Below the pieces are notes generated by a model. It was not told where the DNA came from. It worked only from the letters and a program-made list of their open reading frames with translations, and did not search any database. Position numbers and translations under genes: made by a program. Positions 1-6,441 of a stretch of DNA of 6,644 bases are shown piece by piece (within the stretch, counting starts at the first letter, position 1; the number at the start of each line of letters is the position of its first letter). This DNA comes from Chitinophagales bacterium (GTDB lineage Bacteria; Bacteroidota; Bacteroidia; Chitinophagales; UBA10324): contig JACCZV010000208.1 of NCBI GenBank assembly GCA_013695775.1, forward strand, positions 1 through 6,644, read 5' to 3'.

Positions 1-2
1 CT

Positions 3-956
3 GAAAATAACGCTTCAGAAAACAATGAAACGAAAACCCTTAAAATTGACGGCTCAAGCACAGTTTACCTGATCTCTGAAGCAGTGGCTGAGGATTATAA
101 AGGTGTGAACTCTGATCTACAAATTACCATCGGGACGTCAGGTACGGGTGGCGGCTTTAAAAAATTTATTAATGGTGAGATAGATATCTGCAATGCCAGC
201 CGTCCGATTAAAACAAGTGAAGCTGATGAATGTAAAAAAAATGGTATTCAGTTTCATGAGCTGCCCATAGCTTACGATGGGTTGGCTGTGGTAGTTAATC
301 CTAAAAATACATGGGCAGATAAGCTTACTGTAACAGAATTGAAAACCCTGTGGGAATCTGCAGCACAGGGAAAAATTACAAAATGGAGCCAGGTCAGGAA
401 AGGTTTTCCTGATAAGGAAATCAAGTTATTTGGACCCGGGACTGATAGCGGCACCTTCGATTATTTCTGCGAAGCAGTTAATGGCGGAAAAGAAAATCAT
501 AGAGGTGACTATACATCGTCTGAAAATGATAACCAGTTAGTGCAGGGCGTTGCTTCCGATGAGGGCAGCATCGGTTATTTCGGACTTGCTTATTATGAAG
601 CCAACAAAGACCAGCTAAAGTTAGTACCGATAGATGATGGTGATAATAGCAACGGAGCAGGCGCCGTTGTTCCTACCTTAGAAACTGTTCAAAACGGAAC
701 ATATGCACCCTTATCACGTGCTTTATTTATTTACGTGAATGATGCTGTTTATCAAAAGCCCGAGGTGAAGGAATTCCTGAATTATTATATCAAGAATGTT
801 CCGGCACTTGCTGGGGAGGTCGGCTACATTCCTTTGCCAGGCGCAATCTATACTATGGTCTCACAACGAATGCAAAATGGAGTTATGGGTACTCTATATA
901 CAAATGGAGAAGAAGTAGGGACTAAGCTGGAAGACCTGATGAAGCAATCACCATAA
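3..956 (+). CDS. pstS: Phosphate ABC transporter substrate-binding protein PstS (5' partial)
   Basis: This is the periplasmic phosphate receptor that delivers phosphate to the PstCA channel. The frame is open from base 3 to the TAA at 954-956, giving 317 visible residues; the true start lies upstream of the window. A GTG at base 84 is in frame but is not the start, because the conserved first strand precedes it. Family motifs are seen in order (residues counted from base 3): DGSSTV at 16-21, GTSGTGGGF at 44-52, then SRPI, AYDGLAVVVN, GPGTDSGTF at 144-152 and GSIGYFG at 188-194. These loops carry the Ser, Thr, Asp and Gly residues that bind phosphate in PstS proteins. The visible N-terminus is Asn/Glu-rich, like the linker behind a lipoprotein cysteine, but the signal peptide is outside the window, so lipidation is a guess. 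Where many homologues have Pro after TVY, this one has Leu23. Its stop is 9 bases before pstC, consistent with one operon. Confidence 0.95.
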   Translation, partial: ENNASENNETKTLKIDGSSTVYLISEAVAEDYKGVNSDLQITIGTSGTGGGFKKFINGEIDICNASRPIKTSEADECKKNGIQFHELPIAYDGLAVVVNPKNTWADKLTVTELKTLWESAAQGKITKWSQVRKGFPDKEIKLFGPGTDSGTFDYFCEAVNGGKENHRGDYTSSENDNQLVQGVASDEGSIGYFGLAYYEANKDQLKLVPIDDGDNSNGAGAVVPTLETVQNGTYAPLSRALFIYVNDAVYQKPEVKEFLNYYIKNVPALAGEVGYIPLPGAIYTMVSQRMQNGVMGTLYTNGEEVGTKLEDLMKQSP

Positions 957-965
957 TTAATTTTC

Positions 966-1928
966 ATGAACGGCAGCAGTACGCTTCTTCCTGTATCGGA
1001 AACCACCGAAAAAAATCGAAGCCCTTTCAGCTTTAGCCGTGAAGCTTATGTAGTTACCCGCGAAAAGGTGGTGCATGCTATTCTGATGCTCTGCGCGCTG
1101 GTCTCTGTCTTCACAACCTTAGGAATTATTCTGGTACTGCTCTTTCAGACCATTGAGTTTTTTAAGGAAGTGCCGATCATTAATTTTCTCACCGATACCC
1201 AATGGACTCCCCTTTTTCAGGACAAGCACTTCGGAATTATGCCTCTGCTTTCCGGAACATTGCTGACCTCACTGATTGCCCTTTCGGTGAGTGTACCTCT
1301 TGGCCTCATCATCGCCATTTACCTTAGTGAATATGCGCCCTCTTTTTTACGAAAGCTTCTGAAACCATTCTTAGAGGTGCTTGCCGGAATTCCGACGATT
1401 GTTTATGGATACTTCGCATTGATAACTGTAACCCCACTCCTCCAAAATATATTTCCCTCCCTATCGGGATTTAATGCGTTATCACCTGGTATTGTTATGG
1501 GAATTATGATTCTTCCGCTTGTTACCTCTCTGAGTGAGGATGCCTTGCGAATGGTTCCGAAAGGCTTAAGAGAGGGTGGGTATGCATTGGGTGCCTCGAA
1601 GCTTCAGGTATCTTTATCCATTGTTTTTCCCTCTGCCTTTTCAGGAATTGTTGCCTCTGTAATTCTTGCTTTTTCAAGAGCAATCGGCGAAACCATGATA
1701 GTTGCAATTGCGGCCGGTCAACTTCCTAACTTAACCGCAAACCCGCTGCAGCCCGTCGCTACAATGACCTCTTACATTGTGCAGGTTAGCCAGGGTGATA
1801 CCCCCTATGGCACCCTTGCGTACAATACTATTTTTGCCGTTGCAATAACCCTTTTCATTTTCACTTTTTTGCTGAATATCATTAGCTTCAGGTTAAGAAA
1901 AAAATACTTCTCTATGGGAGGCGACTGA
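966..1928 (+). CDS. pstC: Phosphate ABC transporter permease PstC
   Basis: This is one of the two inner-membrane subunits that form the phosphate channel with PstA. It has 320 residues, a usual length for the family. Hydrophobic segments lie at about 38-62, 95-120, 134-160, 172-192, 219-248 and 284-308, the six-helix plan of PstC, after a hydrophilic N-terminal tail of about 35 residues. The family stretch EVLAGIPTIVYGYFAL is at 137-152. The cytoplasmic EAA loop that contacts the ATPase is at about 191-223 (E203, A207, G209), followed by SRAIGET at 237-243, typical of PstC and PstA. The ATG at 966 is the first start after pstS and has no Shine-Dalgarno sequence, only an AT-rich leader. The TGA stop shares its A with the pstA ATG (TGATG at 1926-1930), implying translational coupling. 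Only the extent of the variable N-terminal tail is uncertain. Confidence 0.96.
   Translation: MNGSSTLLPVSETTEKNRSPFSFSREAYVVTREKVVHAILMLCALVSVFTTLGIILVLLFQTIEFFKEVPIINFLTDTQWTPLFQDKHFGIMPLLSGTLLTSLIALSVSVPLGLIIAIYLSEYAPSFLRKLLKPFLEVLAGIPTIVYGYFALITVTPLLQNIFPSLSGFNALSPGIVMGIMILPLVTSLSEDALRMVPKGLREGGYALGASKLQVSLSIVFPSAFSGIVASVILAFSRAIGETMIVAIAAGQLPNLTANPLQPVATMTSYIVQVSQGDTPYGTLAYNTIFAVAITLFIFTFLLNIISFRLRKKYFSMGGD
1916..1921 (+). promoter_or_regulatory. Shine-Dalgarno-like site for pstA
   Basis: GGGAGG lies inside the last codons of pstC, six bases before the pstA ATG at 1928. It is the only well-placed strong purine-rich site of this kind among the intact starts in the window. It also encodes Gly-Gly near the PstC C-terminus, so it may be incidental. 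With the TGATG overlap it fits reinitiation or coupled translation. Confidence 0.4.
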
Positions 1929-2785
1929 TGAACAGCTTTGAAATACATGCGCTAAAGCAGCGCACAAAAGATATCATCTTCCAGGTGACGGCCATCGTGG
2001 GCCTGTTGTTCGCGGTAACTGTTTTGCTGTTATTACTGATCAATGTATTTCAGGATGGGTGGGGCCGCCTGAGCTGGCAATTTATTTCAAGTTATCCCTC
2101 AAGAAAGCCAGAATCTGCAGGAATTATCGCCGGGCTGGCTGGAAGTTTTTTTATGGTAAGCCTCGCTGCTCTATTATCGGTCCCGGTTGGAATTGGGGCT
2201 GCCATTTATCTTGAAGAATATGGAAAGAAAAATCGCCTCGGCAAGTTTATAGAGATCAACACTGCCAACCTTGCCGGTGTGCCATCTATTGTTTATGGCT
2301 TGCTTGGCCTGGGTTTGTTTGTAAGATGGTTTCAATTAGACCGCTCCATTCTTGCAGGCTCACTCACCATGAGTCTGCTGATAATGCCGGTGATTATCAT
2401 TGCTACCCGGGAGGCCATTAAAGCCGTTCCGCAGGGCATTCGTGAAGCATCATATGCAGTTGGGGCAACAAAATGGCAAACAATATGGCATCATCTGCTT
2501 CCTATATCATTTCCCACCATTCTTACAGGAATTATTCTTGCAGTGTCACGTGCCATCGGTGAAACCGCACCCCTCATTACCATCGGTGCATTAACTTACG
2601 TAACCTTTCTTCCAAAAAATATCACTTCAGAATTCACCATCTTACCAATACAGATATTTAATTGGGTTAGCCGCCCACAGCAAGCATTTCATGAGAATGC
2701 CGCAGCAGCCATCATTGTATTAATTGCATTTACTCTATTACTGAATTCTGTGGCAATTATTTTACGTAACAAGTTCAGCAGATGA
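1928..2785 (+). CDS. pstA: Phosphate ABC transporter permease PstA
   Basis: This is the second channel-forming permease of the Pst importer and pairs with PstC in the inner membrane. It has 285 residues, normal for PstA. Predicted membrane helices lie at about 17-40, 66-94, 112-134, 138-160, 193-222 and 256-280. The family motif NLAGVPSIVYGLLGLG is at 114-129. The EAA loop, contacted by PstB, is REASYAVGATKWQT at 172-185 with E173, A177 and G179. SRAIGETAPL follows at 207-216. The start overlaps the pstC stop by one base, and a purine-rich GGGAGG six bases upstream supports it. The TGA stop lies within the ATGA that begins pstB, a 4-base overlap. The two overlaps suggest that PstC, PstA and PstB are made in step. 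No missing residue or frame break is seen. Confidence 0.96.
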   Translation: MNSFEIHALKQRTKDIIFQVTAIVGLLFAVTVLLLLLINVFQDGWGRLSWQFISSYPSRKPESAGIIAGLAGSFFMVSLAALLSVPVGIGAAIYLEEYGKKNRLGKFIEINTANLAGVPSIVYGLLGLGLFVRWFQLDRSILAGSLTMSLLIMPVIIIATREAIKAVPQGIREASYAVGATKWQTIWHHLLPISFPTILTGIILAVSRAIGETAPLITIGALTYVTFLPKNITSEFTILPIQIFNWVSRPQQAFHENAAAAIIVLIAFTLLLNSVAIILRNKFSR

Positions 2786-3549
2786 ACATGAGGCAGATGC
2801 CTGCATTGGAAACCAGGAATTTGAACCTGCATTATGGTACCAATCATGCATTGAAAAATATTTCCTTAGGCATCTCTGAGAATTTTGTGGTTGCGCTTAT
2901 TGGTCCTTCAGGCTGTGGAAAATCTACATACCTGAGACTGTTTAACCGCATGAACGATATGATTGATGGGGTGAAGATAGATGGCGATGTGTTGTTTAAT
3001 GGTAAAGACATATATAAAAGCAATCTGAGGGTAGAGCATGTGCGCAAGAAGATCGGAATGGTATTTCAAAAGCCAAATCCATTTCCTAAAACAATCTTTG
3101 AGAATGTAGCATATGGATTAAAAGTGAATGGGGTATCAAACAAGAAATTCATAGAAGAGACTGTTGAAAAATCTCTCAAGCAGGCTGCGTTGTGGGAAGA
3201 AGTCAAAGACACACTAAAGAAATCGGCACTTGCCCTCTCAGGCGGGCAGCAGCAACGGTTGTGCATTGCACGGGCTTTGGCTGTGGAACCCTCCGTTCTT
3301 CTTATGGATGAGCCCGCATCAGCCCTTGATCCTTTAAGCAGCTCTAAAATTGAGGAACTCATTTATGAGTTGAAGAAAAAATATACGATTTTGATTGTAA
3401 CACACAACATGCAGCAGGCAGCAAGAGTAAGCGATAAAACCGCATTCTTTTATCTTGGTCAGTTAATTGAGTATGATGATACCAAACAGATTTTCATTAA
3501 TCCCAAAGAAGAACGCACCCAGAATTATATTACAGGAAGATTTGGATAA
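2782..3549 (+). CDS. pstB: Phosphate ABC transporter ATP-binding protein PstB
   Basis: This is the cytoplasmic ATPase whose dimer powers phosphate import through PstCA. It has 255 residues, typical for PstB. All ABC motifs are intact: Walker A GPSGCGKST at 41-49, Q-loop Gln96 in VFQKPNPFP (the NPFP extension is characteristic of PstB), signature LSGGQQQR at 152-159, Walker B VLLMDE at 172-177 with catalytic Glu177, D-loop SALDP just after it, and switch His208 in IVTHNMQQA. The C-terminal end, with FINPKEERTQNYITGRFG, is also typical PstB. The start at 2782 overlaps the pstA stop by 4 bases. ATG codons at 2788 and 2797 are also in frame and would shorten the protein by only 2 or 5 residues. 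None has a clear Shine-Dalgarno sequence. The overlap favours 2782, but this is not proven. Confidence 0.97.
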   Translation: MNMRQMPALETRNLNLHYGTNHALKNISLGISENFVVALIGPSGCGKSTYLRLFNRMNDMIDGVKIDGDVLFNGKDIYKSNLRVEHVRKKIGMVFQKPNPFPKTIFENVAYGLKVNGVSNKKFIEETVEKSLKQAALWEEVKDTLKKSALALSGGQQQRLCIARALAVEPSVLLMDEPASALDPLSSSKIEELIYELKKKYTILIVTHNMQQAARVSDKTAFFYLGQLIEYDDTKQIFINPKEERTQNYITGRFG

Positions 3550-3564
3550 ACATACTATTTCATA

Positions 3565-4260
3565 ATGACAGAAATGGAACAGGGATATAAAAGAATGACT
3601 CACCTGGATCTCGAACTGAACCGGCTGAAGAATGAGATCGCTGAAATGGGAAATTTAGTACAGCACCAGTTGAAAAAAAGCATTGAATCACTCACTACGG
3701 TCAATACGGACTTAGCCCGTGAAGTAATGTTTCAGGAGAGAAGGGTGAATGCTGAGGAGTTAAAGATTGACCGTGATTGTGAAAATATAATGGCCCTCTT
3801 TAATCCGGTAGCCATTGACCTGAGATTGGTGTTTGCTGCATTTAAAATCAACGCTCACCTGGAGCGGGTGGGCGACAATGCAAAGGGAATTGCACGCTAC
3901 ACATTAGACCTTGAAGAGCCCTATGATGCACGATTGCTTGAGAAATTAAACCTGGTAAAAATGTGGGAGGTATCCGATTCAATGATTGCTGATAACCTGC
4001 GGGCTTTCGAAAAAGCAGATACCATTGAGGCAAGAAATATATTTCGTAAAGACGTCCTCATTGACGAATATAACCATGATGCTACCGGCATAATTGCAGA
4101 ATATATAAAATCCCATACAGATAACATTGTGCCCCTGATCAATCTGATTTCTGTTATAAGAAAAATGGAACGCATCGGCGATCTGAACAAAAACATAGCT
4201 GAGGAGATCATATTCTTTGTTGAAGCAAATGTTCTCAAACATGAAAAAGAAAAAATTTAG
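3565..4260 (+). CDS. phoU: Phosphate signalling protein PhoU
   Basis: PhoU is a soluble regulator that links the state of the Pst transporter to the sensor kinase and restrains phosphate uptake when phosphate is plentiful. The 231 residues are almost wholly helical and form two repeated three-helix bundles. The first repeat carries PVAIDLRLVFAAFKINAHLERVGD at 81-104 and the second LISVIRKMERIGDLNKNIAE at 194-213. Each contains the ERxGD metal-binding motif (100-104 and 202-206) typical of the family. The usual Arg before PVAIDLR is replaced by Asn80. The gene starts 15 bases after pstB. A second in-frame ATG at 3595 would give MTHLDLELNRLK, which looks more like family N-termini and has AGGGA nine bases upstream, so the protein may have 221 residues. 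Its position between the transporter and regulator genes is the usual arrangement. Confidence 0.95.
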   Translation: MTEMEQGYKRMTHLDLELNRLKNEIAEMGNLVQHQLKKSIESLTTVNTDLAREVMFQERRVNAEELKIDRDCENIMALFNPVAIDLRLVFAAFKINAHLERVGDNAKGIARYTLDLEEPYDARLLEKLNLVKMWEVSDSMIADNLRAFEKADTIEARNIFRKDVLIDEYNHDATGIIAEYIKSHTDNIVPLINLISVIRKMERIGDLNKNIAEEIIFFVEANVLKHEKEKI

Positions 4261-4303
4261 AAGTGCGGACATTACATATAACTAAATAGCAAAGCTCATC
4301 TCA

Positions 4304-4981
4304 ATGGAACATCAGCCCAATATTTTGATAGTAGATGATGAGATAGATGTTCTTGAGTTCATTGCATATAATCTCGAAAAGGAGGGTTATAAAACAATTG
4401 GGGCTAAAGATGGATTGGAAGCCATACGCCTTGCTAAATTATTAAAGCCCGACCTGATCTTACTCGATATTATGATGCCCAACCTTGATGGCATTTCTAC
4501 TGCAGAGCATTTGAAAGAATTAAAAGAGCTTAATCAAACGCTGATTGTTTTTCTCACTGCGCGAAATGATGAGGAATCAGAACTTAAGGGGTTTACTGCA
4601 GGCGCTGATGATTATATAACAAAGCCCATTAAGCCGAAGTTGCTGGTGAGCCGAATAAAAGCTCTGCTCCGGCGCGGATCTATAGAGCCTGATAAAAATG
4701 TTATGAAGTTAGGCGACATCATTATAGATAAGGATAAGCATCTTGTGAAACTGGGGAAGGAAGAAATTTTTCTTGCCCGGAAAGAATTTGACCTGTTGTG
4801 CCTGCTTGCTTCCAAACCCGGAAGAGTGTTTCACAGAAACGAGATACTGAGTAAGGTGTGGGGCGATGATATTGTGGTAGGCGACCGCACCATTGATGTT
4901 CACGTGCGCAAGGTGAGGATGAAAGTTGGTTTAGAGGTGATCAAAACAGTGAAGGGTGTTGGATATAAATTTGAAATCTAA
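4304..4981 (+). CDS. phoB: OmpR/PhoB-family response regulator (PhoB-like)
   Basis: This is a DNA-binding response regulator, probably the activator of phosphate-starvation genes. It has 225 residues. The receiver domain spans about 6-122, with acidic pocket residues Asp11, Asp12 and Glu13, phosphoacceptor Asp55 in LLDIMMPNLDG, Thr85, and Lys107 in TKPI. The winged-helix domain spans about 136-225, with the likely recognition helix DRTIDVHVRKVRMKV at 194-208 and the terminal hairpin VKGVGYKFEI. All residues needed for phosphorylation are present. The ATG at 4304 is 43 bases after phoU and lacks a Shine-Dalgarno sequence; I see no terminator in that gap, so cotranscription with the pst genes is likely. 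The PhoB identity rests on the domain type plus the pst-phoU neighbourhood and the PhoR-like kinase downstream, not on the sequence alone. Confidence 0.93.
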   Translation: MEHQPNILIVDDEIDVLEFIAYNLEKEGYKTIGAKDGLEAIRLAKLLKPDLILLDIMMPNLDGISTAEHLKELKELNQTLIVFLTARNDEESELKGFTAGADDYITKPIKPKLLVSRIKALLRRGSIEPDKNVMKLGDIIIDKDKHLVKLGKEEIFLARKEFDLLCLLASKPGRVFHRNEILSKVWGDDIVVGDRTIDVHVRKVRMKVGLEVIKTVKGVGYKFEI

Positions 4982-5121
4982 ACAGCAGTGCGCTACATTG
5001 AAGTTGGCTCTTGCACAAAGTTGAAGTATATTCCTTCCAAGAACAATAAAAATTCAACACCGGTAATAATGATGTAAAGAACATACCTGCTAAGCTCGAA
5101 GCTGTGCGAAAGCCTGCTATT

Positions 5122-5154
5122 GCCTGGCGGAGCCTTTTGGCAACCCGCTTGCGG
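5122..5154. repeat. GC-richer patch with short palindromes (possible REP-like remnant)
   Basis: Within an AT-rich gap this stretch contains GCC-TTTT-GGC at 5132-5141 and CCGC-TT-GCGG at 5145-5154, two small adjacent hairpin-capable words, preceded by GCCTGGCGG. The composition contrast and clustered dyads resemble extragenic palindromic repeat fragments. With only one copy in view this is an inference. The stems are too short, and there is no following T-run, to call a terminator. Confidence 0.3.
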
Positions 5155-5197
5155 CCTCACGATACCATTTAAAATTTACATGCCATGAGTATTCGCG

Positions 5198-5290
5198 ATT
5201 TTTTTGGTTACTTTTATTCGCATTCAATATTTTTAATGGTGCTCACGAGATCGCTTCGCTAAGTTCTTCTAAAGAAAGTGACAAATAAAA
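5198..5290. repeat. Degenerate inverted repeat with GTTACTTT / AAAGTGAC cores
   Basis: The left arm at about 5198-5218 contains TTTGGTTACTTTTATT. The right arm at about 5271-5290 contains AAAGAAAGTGACAAATAAAA. Read as reverse complement, the right arm matches the left around the core (TTACTTT against TCACTTT) with several mismatches, separated by about 52 bases. The arms look like a decayed palindromic element. Part of the match is low-complexity A/T sequence, so it could be chance. Confidence 0.3.
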
Positions 5291-5382
5291 TTCACTTTAA
5301 ATTCTGTATTGATCTGAATTGCAGAAATAGCTACGTAATTTTTATTTAAAATTTTACCGGGTTATTTTTATCTTTTGCTCCC

Positions 5383-6432
5383 ATGAAAAACCTGAAGCCC
5401 GCAACCGTCGCTATCTACACCTCACTTATCGTAGCTGCAACAGCCTCTCTCGTTTCATCTATCCCCCCTTATTTTATGCTGCATCCGTGGCAGCAAATTG
5501 GTATTGTATTTATCATCACATTCATATTTTCTTACTTTGTTTTTTACAATGCTCTTGAAAGATTTATTTACAGAAAGATCAAGCTCATTTATAAATCCAT
5601 TCACAACCTGAAGCTCAATCGCTTTTCTAAAGATATTTTAGGAAAATCTATGAGCGATGATGATCCTATTTCAGAGGTAACAGCCGAGGTTCAGGAGTGG
5701 GCTGAAGGGAGTCGCCGTGAAATTGAGAGCCTGAAGAAGGCCGAGCAATACAGAAGAGAATTTTTGTCGAATCTCTCTCACGAACTAAAAACCCCTTTGT
5801 TCAGCATTCAGGGTTATGTGCATACGTTGCTTGACGGTGCGATGAATGATAAGGAAGTGGAAAAACATTTCCTTGAAAAAACAGCTTTTAGTATAGATCG
5901 CCTTGCCAATCTTATCACCGATCTTGAAGAGATCTCGAAGCTCGAAAGCGGTGAAGTGACGCTTGATAAAGAGATATTTGACATCTATTCCCTTACCAAA
6001 GATGTGTTTGATGAGTTTGAAATAAAAGCCAATACAACAAAAATAAAATTTTCCTTTAAGAAAGGTTGTGAGCACCCCTTCTACGTTTTTGCCGATAAAG
6101 AGCGCGTGAGGCAAATACTTACCAACCTTATTGACAACTCAATTAAATATGGAAAGCAAAACGGCAATACCATTGTCAGCTTCTACGATATGGCTTATAA
6201 AGTGCTTATTGAAATAACTGATGATGGACTCGGGATTGCGGAAGAGCATTTAAAAAGGCTCTTCGAAAGATTTTATCGGATAGATAAAAGCCGCAGCCGT
6301 GAACAGGGAGGTACCGGCCTTGGGCTGGCTATTGTAAAGCATCTTGTGGAAGCACATAATGAAACAATCAATGTGCGCAGCAATACGGGGGTGGGTTCTA
6401 CATTTGGGTTTACGCTGGCAAAAAGTGAGTAA
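5383..6432 (+). CDS. phoR: PhoR-like sensor histidine kinase
   Basis: This is an inner-membrane histidine kinase, the probable partner of the upstream PhoB-like regulator. It has 349 residues. Two membrane helices at about 9-27 and 38-56 are joined by a loop of only about ten residues, so there is no periplasmic sensor domain. A charged helical linker at about 57-118 could be HAMP-like; no PAS domain is apparent. The dimerisation domain carries phosphoacceptor His133 in NLSHELKTP. The ATPase domain has the N box NLIDNSIKYG at 248-257, G1 box DDGLGI at 280-285, F box LFERFYRID at 293-301 and G2 box GGTGLGLA at 309-316. All catalytic motifs are intact. The ATG at 5383 has no Shine-Dalgarno sequence; it is chosen because the first helix follows it directly. 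Assignment to PhoR rests on family resemblance and on the locus. Its stop is 9 bases from the convergent atpC stop. Confidence 0.92.
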   Translation: MKNLKPATVAIYTSLIVAATASLVSSIPPYFMLHPWQQIGIVFIITFIFSYFVFYNALERFIYRKIKLIYKSIHNLKLNRFSKDILGKSMSDDDPISEVTAEVQEWAEGSRREIESLKKAEQYRREFLSNLSHELKTPLFSIQGYVHTLLDGAMNDKEVEKHFLEKTAFSIDRLANLITDLEEISKLESGEVTLDKEIFDIYSLTKDVFDEFEIKANTTKIKFSFKKGCEHPFYVFADKERVRQILTNLIDNSIKYGKQNGNTIVSFYDMAYKVLIEITDDGLGIAEEHLKRLFERFYRIDKSRSREQGGTGLGLAIVKHLVEAHNETINVRSNTGVGSTFGFTLAKSE

Positions 6433-6441
6433 GCTTAACCA

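Larger units (their letters stand above)
4982..5382. other. 401-base non-coding gap between regulator and kinase genes
   Basis: No credible gene is seen here on either strand; the longest ATG frame noticed on the + strand (5185-5262) encodes 25 residues with no family resemblance. The gap has three textures. Bases 4982-5095 are plain AT-rich sequence. Bases about 5096-5160 are visibly richer in G and C and hold short self-complementary words. From about 5165 to the kinase start the sequence is strongly AT-rich and contains a degenerate inverted repeat. No convincing intrinsic terminator (stable stem plus T-run) was found after the regulator gene. A promoter for the kinase gene is expected in the last 100 bases, but no element matches the Bacteroidota consensus well: TATTTTTA at 5363-5370 fits TAnnTTTG at all fixed positions except the last, without a good -33 partner. 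Confidence 0.8.

Noticed and set aside
84..86. GTG as a possible start of PstS
   Set aside because: The frame is open upstream to the window edge and encodes the conserved DGSSTV phosphate-binding loop, so the gene begins before the window.
3066..3362. 98-residue - strand frame inside pstB
   Set aside because: It is an antisense shadow of a highly conserved ATPase gene, with low-complexity Ser-rich sequence and no motif.
3921..4272. Two - strand frames of about 100 residues inside phoU
   Set aside because: Both are antisense to an intact PhoU gene and have no recognisable domain.
5185..5262. 25-codon ATG frame in the regulator-kinase gap
   Set aside because: It is very short, has no ribosome-binding site or family resemblance, and overlaps the repeat-like segment.
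5363..5377. TATTTTTA / TATCTTTTG as a Bacteroidota -7 element for the kinase gene
   Set aside because: Each departs from TAnnTTTG, no TTTG-like -33 element is found at the right distance, and the region is T-rich enough to give such matches by chance.
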